From Winogradskyella forsetii (GTDB lineage Bacteria > Bacteroidota > Bacteroidia > Flavobacteriales > Flavobacteriaceae), in assembly GCF_013394595.1 (NCBI RefSeq), contig NZ_CP053348.1, forward strand, positions 1,631,001-1,695,000: 64,000 nt of DNA, given 5' to 3'. Positions 60,158 to 64,000 of the stretch are shown in pieces. Position numbers and translations under genes: made by a program. Position 1 is the first letter of the stretch. Every line of letters starts with the position of its first letter. The notes beneath the pieces were generated by a model, which did no database searches, was not told where the DNA came from, and saw only the letters and a program-made list of their open reading frames with translations.

Positions 60158-62101
60158 TTATTTAAAAGTTTTTAAACTCTTACTAATTCTATCTTTTACT
60201 ATTTTTATAAAGTCTTCTACAGTAATTGTGCCAAGGTCTTCACCACCATGTTCACGCACAGTTATTGTATTATCTTTTTCTTCTTGCTCACCGACAATAA
60301 TCATAAACGGAAACTTTTGCATTTCAGCTTCGCGAATTTTCTTACCTACAGTTTCATTCCTGTTGTCTGTAAGGGCGCGAATTTCGTCATTTTCTAGCAC
60401 ATTTAAAACTTTTTCCGCGTATTTTTCATATTTCTCACTTATTGAGAGTATAATTGCCTGTTCTGGCATCAGCCAAAGTGGGAAATTTCCACCAGTATGT
60501 TCTAACAAAATAGCAATAAAACGTTCCATGCTTCCAAAAGGAGCTCTGTGGATCATAACAGGTCTGTGCATCTCATTGTCACTGCCTTTGTAAGATAGCT
60601 CAAAACGCTCTGGTAAGTTATAATCGACTTGGATCGTTCCTAATTGCCATTGTCTTCCAAGTGCATCTTTAACCATAAAATCTAACTTAGGACCGTAAAA
60701 TGCAGCTTCACCTGTTTCAACTACAAAATTTAAGTTTTTATCCTTCGCAGCATTTAATATAGCCTGTTCTGCTTTTTCCCAATTTTCATCACTTCCGATG
60801 TATTTTTCAGGATTTTCGGGATCCCTTAATGAAACTTGGGCAGTAAAGTTTTCAAATCCTAAAGATCCAAATACATAAAGTACAAGGTCAATAACGTCTT
60901 TAAATTCGGTGTCTAATTGATCAGGCGTACAGAAAATGTGGGCATCATCTTGAGTAAAACCCCTAACTCGTGTTAAGCCGTGCAACTCTCCACTTTGTTC
61001 ATATCTATATACAGTACCAAATTCTGCGTATCGCTTAGGAAGCTCCTTATAAGAAAATGGTTTCGCATTATAAATTTCACAATGATGCGGACAGTTCATG
61101 GGTTTTAAAAGAAATTCTTCGCCTTCAGATGGCGTTCCAATCGGCTGAAAACTGTCTTCTCCATACTTTGCATAATGTCCAGAAGTCACATAGAGTTCTT
61201 TCTGTCCAATATGTGGTGTTACCACCATTTCATAACCCGCTTTTTTTTGTGCAGCTTTTAAAAAGTTTTCTAATCGCTCACGTAAGGCAGCACCTTTAGG
61301 GAGCCATAGGGGTAAACCTTGACCTACTTTTTGAGAAAATGTAAAAAGTTCTAATTCTTTACCAAGTTTTCTGTGGTCTCGTTTTTTGGCTTCTTCTAAA
61401 AGATGAAGATATTCAGTCAGTTCTTTTTGCTTTGGAAATGAAATACCATAAACTCGCGTGAGTTGTTTGTTTTTTTCATCTCCTTTATAATAGGCGCCTG
61501 CAACACTCAATATTTTAACTGCTTTTATAATCCCCGTATTAGGAATATGTCCACCACGGCACAAGTCTGTAAAAGTGGAGTGGTCGCAGAAACTAATTGT
61601 ACCGTCTTCAAGATTTTCAATTAGGTCTACTTTATAATTGTTTTTACCTTTATAATAGGAGAGTGCTTCAGCTTTAGATACATCACGCATTTTAAAATCG
61701 TGTTTACCTCTAGCAATTTCAATCATTTTGTTTTCAATGGCCTTAAAGTCGTTTTCAGAAATCGAACCTTCTTCCAAATCTACATCGTAATAAAATCCAT
61801 TATCTATTGCTGGACCAACCCAAAGTTTTACATTTGGATAGAGTTCCTCTAGTGCCTGTGCCAAAACATGGGCAGAAGAGTGCCAGAAGGCTTTCTTTCC
61901 GTCGTCATCTCTAAATGTATATAAGGTAAGGCTACCGTCAGTAGTTAACGGAGTGGTTGTTTCAACAACTGTATCATTGAATTTTGCTGAAATAACATTG
62001 CGAGCAAAGCCCTCGCTAATATCCACAGCCACTTCATAAGGTGTTACTTCTTTTTTATCAAAAGACCTCACAGAACCATCAGGTAGAGTAATTTTAATCA
62101 T
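60158..62101 (-). CDS. thrS: Threonyl-tRNA synthetase
   Basis: 647 residues. TGS domain ([20 protein letters not shown]), second-additional editing domain with [20 protein letters not shown] (HxxxH, about 73-92) and [10 protein letters not shown], class II core with [12 protein letters not shown] (zinc Cys) and [20 protein letters not shown] (motif 2), and a C-terminal anticodon domain. Complete and first in the operon. Confidence 0.98.
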   Translation of the reverse strand: MIKITLPDGSVRSFDKKEVTPYEVAVDISEGFARNVISAKFNDTVVETTTPLTTDGSLTLYTFRDDDGKKAFWHSSAHVLAQALEELYPNVKLWVGPAIDNGFYYDVDLEEGSISENDFKAIENKMIEIARGKHDFKMRDVSKAEALSYYKGKNNYKVDLIENLEDGTISFCDHSTFTDLCRGGHIPNTGIIKAVKILSVAGAYYKGDEKNKQLTRVYGISFPKQKELTEYLHLLEEAKKRDHRKLGKELELFTFSQKVGQGLPLWLPKGAALRERLENFLKAAQKKAGYEMVVTPHIGQKELYVTSGHYAKYGEDSFQPIGTPSEGEEFLLKPMNCPHHCEIYNAKPFSYKELPKRYAEFGTVYRYEQSGELHGLTRVRGFTQDDAHIFCTPDQLDTEFKDVIDLVLYVFGSLGFENFTAQVSLRDPENPEKYIGSDENWEKAEQAILNAAKDKNLNFVVETGEAAFYGPKLDFMVKDALGRQWQLGTIQVDYNLPERFELSYKGSDNEMHRPVMIHRAPFGSMERFIAILLEHTGGNFPLWLMPEQAIILSISEKYEKYAEKVLNVLENDEIRALTDNRNETVGKKIREAEMQKFPFMIIVGEQEEKDNTITVREHGGEDLGTITVEDFIKIVKDRISKSLKTFK

Positions 62102-62125
62102 TATTATAATATCAATTTTAGCCTA

Positions 62126-62156
62126 CAAAGATATACCTATATATATAATAGACAAA
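62126..62156 (-). promoter_or_regulatory. Promoter of the thrS-infC-rpmI-rplT operon
   Basis: On the minus strand TTTG, 19 nt, TATCTTTG, ending 24 bp before the thrS ATG. Full Bacteroidetes consensus. Confidence 0.8.
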
Positions 62157-62159
62157 GTG

Positions 62160-62560
62160 AAGTTTCCTATAAATTTTTATGGCTTTCCCCTTTTGCTTTT
62201 AAGAGAGCAAAAGTGTCGCGCTATCCGCTATATCTTTTTATACCGAGCTTGTTTCAATATCCACGGTTCTGTGTTCCCAACAATGGGCACATAATAGGCC
62301 TAATGATCTAGGGCCGCATAAAAAGGATGCCGCTACAACTGCGAAGTAATCACGATTTCCTATTTAATAAAATAGCATGGATGAGTAATCGCTAACGCGC
62401 CTGTCCGCATTTTCCGTGCCCAGCGGTTGCCACGGGTTTCTATGTGCGTTCTCTCGCCAGGGCCCTTCCGTGCTTTTTGGGTTTGCAAAAAAAACTTTCG
62501 CCCGTAGCCAATTGGTTCCGAGCGGTTTAAAAAAAAGAGCAAAATAAAAATGAAAAAGGT
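62160..62560. other. Gene-free spacer upstream of the rRNA operon
   Basis: About 400 bp, locally GC-richer than its surroundings. It contains a hairpin CTTTTGCTTTTAAGAGAGCAAAAG near 62193-62216. The leftward 60-codon frame here shows no protein-like features. No gene supported. Confidence 0.5.
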
Positions 62561-62561
62561 G

Positions 62562-62591
62562 TTGCGGGAACGGAAAAGGGTTTTATATTTG
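62562..62591 (+). promoter_or_regulatory. rRNA promoter P1
   Basis: TTG (62562-62564), 19 nt, TATATTTG (62584-62591), followed by GCACCCCG. Confidence 0.75.
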
Positions 62592-62684
62592 CACCCCGAA
62601 ACAAAAACAACATGTCGAGTTTCGGACGTTCATTTCCAGAAAAAGCGAGGCCTAAAAAAAATATTTAATTTTTTTCAGATTAAG

Positions 62685-62716
62685 TTTGTGGGATAGAAAA
62701 AAGGGTTTTATATTTG
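62685..62716 (+). promoter_or_regulatory. rRNA promoter P2
   Basis: TTTG (62685-62688), 20 nt, TATATTTG (62709-62716), followed by GCACCCG: the same GGGTTTTATATTTGCACCC context as P1, so a tandem duplicate. Confidence 0.75.
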
Positions 62717-62892
62717 CACCCGCTTAGCGAGGAAACGAGCTGAGAAAAGATAAAAAAGTTCATTAACATATTGAATTGACAGCGTAAGAAGCTGGCCGGA
62801 AACGGTCGCTTCAGAACAAGAGAATAGATCATTTAGAGTACTGGAATAATTCCTATCGGAAGTTGAAGATATAGTCGCAAGACTTAAAATTT

Positions 62893-64000
<1,108 letters not shown>

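Noticed and set aside
62360..62542. 60-codon ORF upstream of the rRNA genes
   Set aside because: No protein-like features, in a GC-richer spacer just before rRNA promoters.

Overview
The window is a 64 kb stretch of a low-GC Bacteroidetes chromosome, very probably a marine Flavobacteriaceae. The evidence is the 5' part of a 16S rRNA gene at the right end, many promoters of the Bacteroidetes type (TAnnTTTG, several with a TTG/TTTG about 19 nt upstream), few Shine-Dalgarno sequences, many SpII lipoproteins, a zeaxanthin-type carotenoid operon, and typical flavobacterial families (DUF2911, split transketolase, PIG-L/SSS/Gfo-Idh operon).

Layout. 0-11 kb is chromosomal: a TetR-like regulator, DUF2911, a leftward sugar-related operon (large PIG-L deacetylase, a 39-aa membrane peptide, sodium:solute symporter, Gfo/Idh oxidoreductase), DUF4272, and a second Gfo/Idh oxidoreductase. 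From about 11.8 to 27.6 kb lies an accessory region: at least 15 units, nearly all leftward, each holding one short hypothetical gene (once two, twice none) and separated by about 130-200 bp imperfect palindromes. Each unit carries, just outside its gene, its own pair of complementary cores of the form GTTNNNNNNN ... NNNNNNNAAC. This is the expected architecture of an integron gene-cassette array (attC-like sites), but no integrase is in the window and the cores do not fit the textbook GTTRRRY consensus beyond the GTT/AAC. An IS110-family element sits inside one of these sites, and one ORF-less cassette is present twice. Cassette products include a Fic protein, a HEPN-like protein, an MBL-fold hydrolase, a YwqK/MORN-like lipoprotein, further lipoproteins, small membrane proteins and a pair of paralogues. 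The left edge (9.3-12.6 kb) is decayed; the right edge (27.6-27.7 kb) has a perfect 12-bp inverted repeat and a leftward promoter.

28-30 kb holds tRNA-His followed by three tandem 116-bp copies of its 3' tail plus terminator, with an ISL3/ISAon1-type IS (8-bp target duplication) in the first spacer. 30-64 kb is core genome: aconitase; a Crp/Fnr regulator with a perfect palindrome next to it; RskA-like lipoprotein; TlpA-like thioredoxin; the carotenoid operon (MerR/CarH-like regulator, crtI, crtB, crtZ); tRNA-Leu and tRNA-Lys; aroK; a PyrR-like phosphoribosyltransferase; a TPMT-like methyltransferase; an S4-domain protein; an FKBP-like lipoprotein; a beta-barrel protein; transketolase in two subunits; tgt; an LptF/G permease; EamA transporter; accA; dnaB; AI-2E-type transporter; an aminotransferase/sulfotransferase pair; an EF-hand protein with a membrane nucleotidyl cyclase; YjbQ; a HAD phosphatase; the thrS-infC-rpmI-rplT operon (infC with an ATA start); then a two-promoter rRNA leader and the truncated 16S gene.

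All family assignments come from reading motifs in the translated sequence; no database search was run.
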